A DNA stretch of 7,492 bases from Massilia sp. Lineage in GTDB: Bacteria; Pseudomonadota; Gammaproteobacteria; Burkholderiales; Burkholderiaceae_D. Position numbers and translations under genes: made by a program. The stretch is taken from positions 1-7,492 of the forward strand of contig DOUW01000188.1 in the NCBI GenBank assembly GCA_003520365.1. Reading direction: 5' to 3'. Positions within the stretch are counted from its first letter, which is position 1, and every line of letters begins with the position of its first letter. This document shows positions 7,034 to 7,492 of the stretch, piece after piece. A model generated the notes under the pieces. The model was not told the origin of the DNA, made no database searches, and saw nothing but the letters and a program-made list of their open reading frames with translations.

Positions 7034-7492
7034 ATGGCAGTAACGAAGAACCGGCCGGCGGACATTCCGCTGGTCGTGCACCTGATCTACCGGCTCGACT
7101 TCGGCGGGCTGGAAACGCTGCTGGTCGACTGCATCAACCACATGCCGCCCGAGCGCTACCGCCACGCGGTCGTCTGCCTGACCGGCTACACGGCCTTCGC
7201 CGACAAGATCACGCGTCCCGGCGTCGACCTGTATGCGCTGGACAAGCAGCCGGGCCTGGGCCTGGGCATCCACTTGAAACTGTTCAAGCTGTTGCGCCAG
7301 TTGCGCCCGGCCGTGCTGCACACCTATAACTTCGCCTGCGCGGAGTACGCGGCGCCGGCCTGGCTGGCCGGCGTGCCGGTGCGCGTGCACGCCGAGCACG
7401 GGCGCGACGCCAGCGACCCGCAGGGCCTGAACCCGAAGCACAACTTCCTGCGCCGCGCCCTGGTCCCCTTCATCGACCGCTACGTGCCGGTC
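7034..7492 (+). CDS. GT-B glycosyltransferase, PEP-CTERM/EpsH1-associated (stp2 type), 3' partial
   Basis: The frame from the ATG at 7034 stays open for 153 codons to the window edge, so only the N-terminal Rossmann domain is seen. It resembles the TIGR03088 type, whose members run to roughly 370 residues. Hallmarks are VVHLIYRLDFGGLETLLVDC at 14-33, the family's opening strand and glycine loop, followed by INHMPPERYRHAVVCLT at 34-50. HTYNFACAEY at 96-105 and the stretch VPVRVHAEHGRD at 114-125 come next, then FIDRYVPV at 146-153. It should transfer a sugar in the same repeat-unit pathway as the stp1-type enzyme at 4256, probably making a later linkage; donor and linkage are unknown. The start lies 1 nt after the exosortase stop. 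A GGGG at 7022-7025 is a weak, 8-nt-spaced ribosome binding candidate. The ATG at 7034 agrees with the family's usual start close to the first strand. No signal peptide is visible. Confidence 0.9.
   Translation, partial: MAVTKNRPADIPLVVHLIYRLDFGGLETLLVDCINHMPPERYRHAVVCLTGYTAFADKITRPGVDLYALDKQPGLGLGIHLKLFKLLRQLRPAVLHTYNFACAEYAAPAWLAGVPVRVHAEHGRDASDPQGLNPKHNFLRRALVPFIDRYVPV

Noticed and set aside
5452..7065. Long minus-strand open frame opposite the exosortase gene
   Set aside because: The product is His/Gln/Gly/Arg-rich with no known fold, while the opposite strand encodes an exosortase with all catalytic residues. It is a codon-bias shadow.
7251..7270. Short repeated GGCCTG units in the stp2 gene
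   Set aside because: They encode a Gly-Leu-Gly-Leu-Gly turn in a GC-rich codon context and do not extend beyond it.

Overview
This GC-rich window (no stop-rich or AT-rich stretch is visible) reads as one dense operon segment with every gene on the + strand. The proteins match, in sequence style and order, the exosortase A (XrtA)/PEP-CTERM exopolysaccharide loci of Gram-negative bacteria. Codon use and protein style suggest a betaproteobacterium, most likely Oxalobacteraceae such as Massilia or Duganella. This placement is from recall, not from a search.

Layout. 3-764: 3' part of an XrtA-type cytoplasmic BY-kinase (tyrosine autokinase). 745-2319: outer-membrane beta-barrel protein of the PEP-CTERM-associated family. 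2335-3378: ExeA-like AAA ATPase of the PEP-CTERM locus. 3381-4259: NodB/DUF3473 polysaccharide deacetylase. 4256-5503: GT-B glycosyltransferase of the stp1 type. 5497-7032: exosortase A fused to an EpsI (DUF3485) domain. 7034 to the window edge: 5' part of an stp2-type GT-B glycosyltransferase. Both end genes are cut by the window. Intergenic gaps are 15 nt or less and four of the six junctions overlap, so there is no room for internal promoters or terminators between genes and translational coupling is likely.

How they fit together. The two glycosyltransferases and the deacetylase would build and modify a polysaccharide repeat unit on the cytoplasmic side. The kinase would control chain length and export together with a Wzz-like partner expected upstream. 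The beta-barrel and the ATPase probably serve envelope assembly or export. Exosortase A would process PEP-CTERM-tagged proteins at the inner membrane, and those proteins are thought to depend on or associate with the exopolysaccharide. No PEP-CTERM substrate is encoded here. The system is a known type, not a new one. The points worth a second look are details: a probable helical insert in the barrel protein, the XrtA-EpsI fusion, a deacetylase without an export signal, and a tyrosine cluster that shares its DNA with the next gene's start. No RNA gene, CRISPR array, insertion sequence or other mobile element was seen, and no intergenic stretch exceeds 300 bases.
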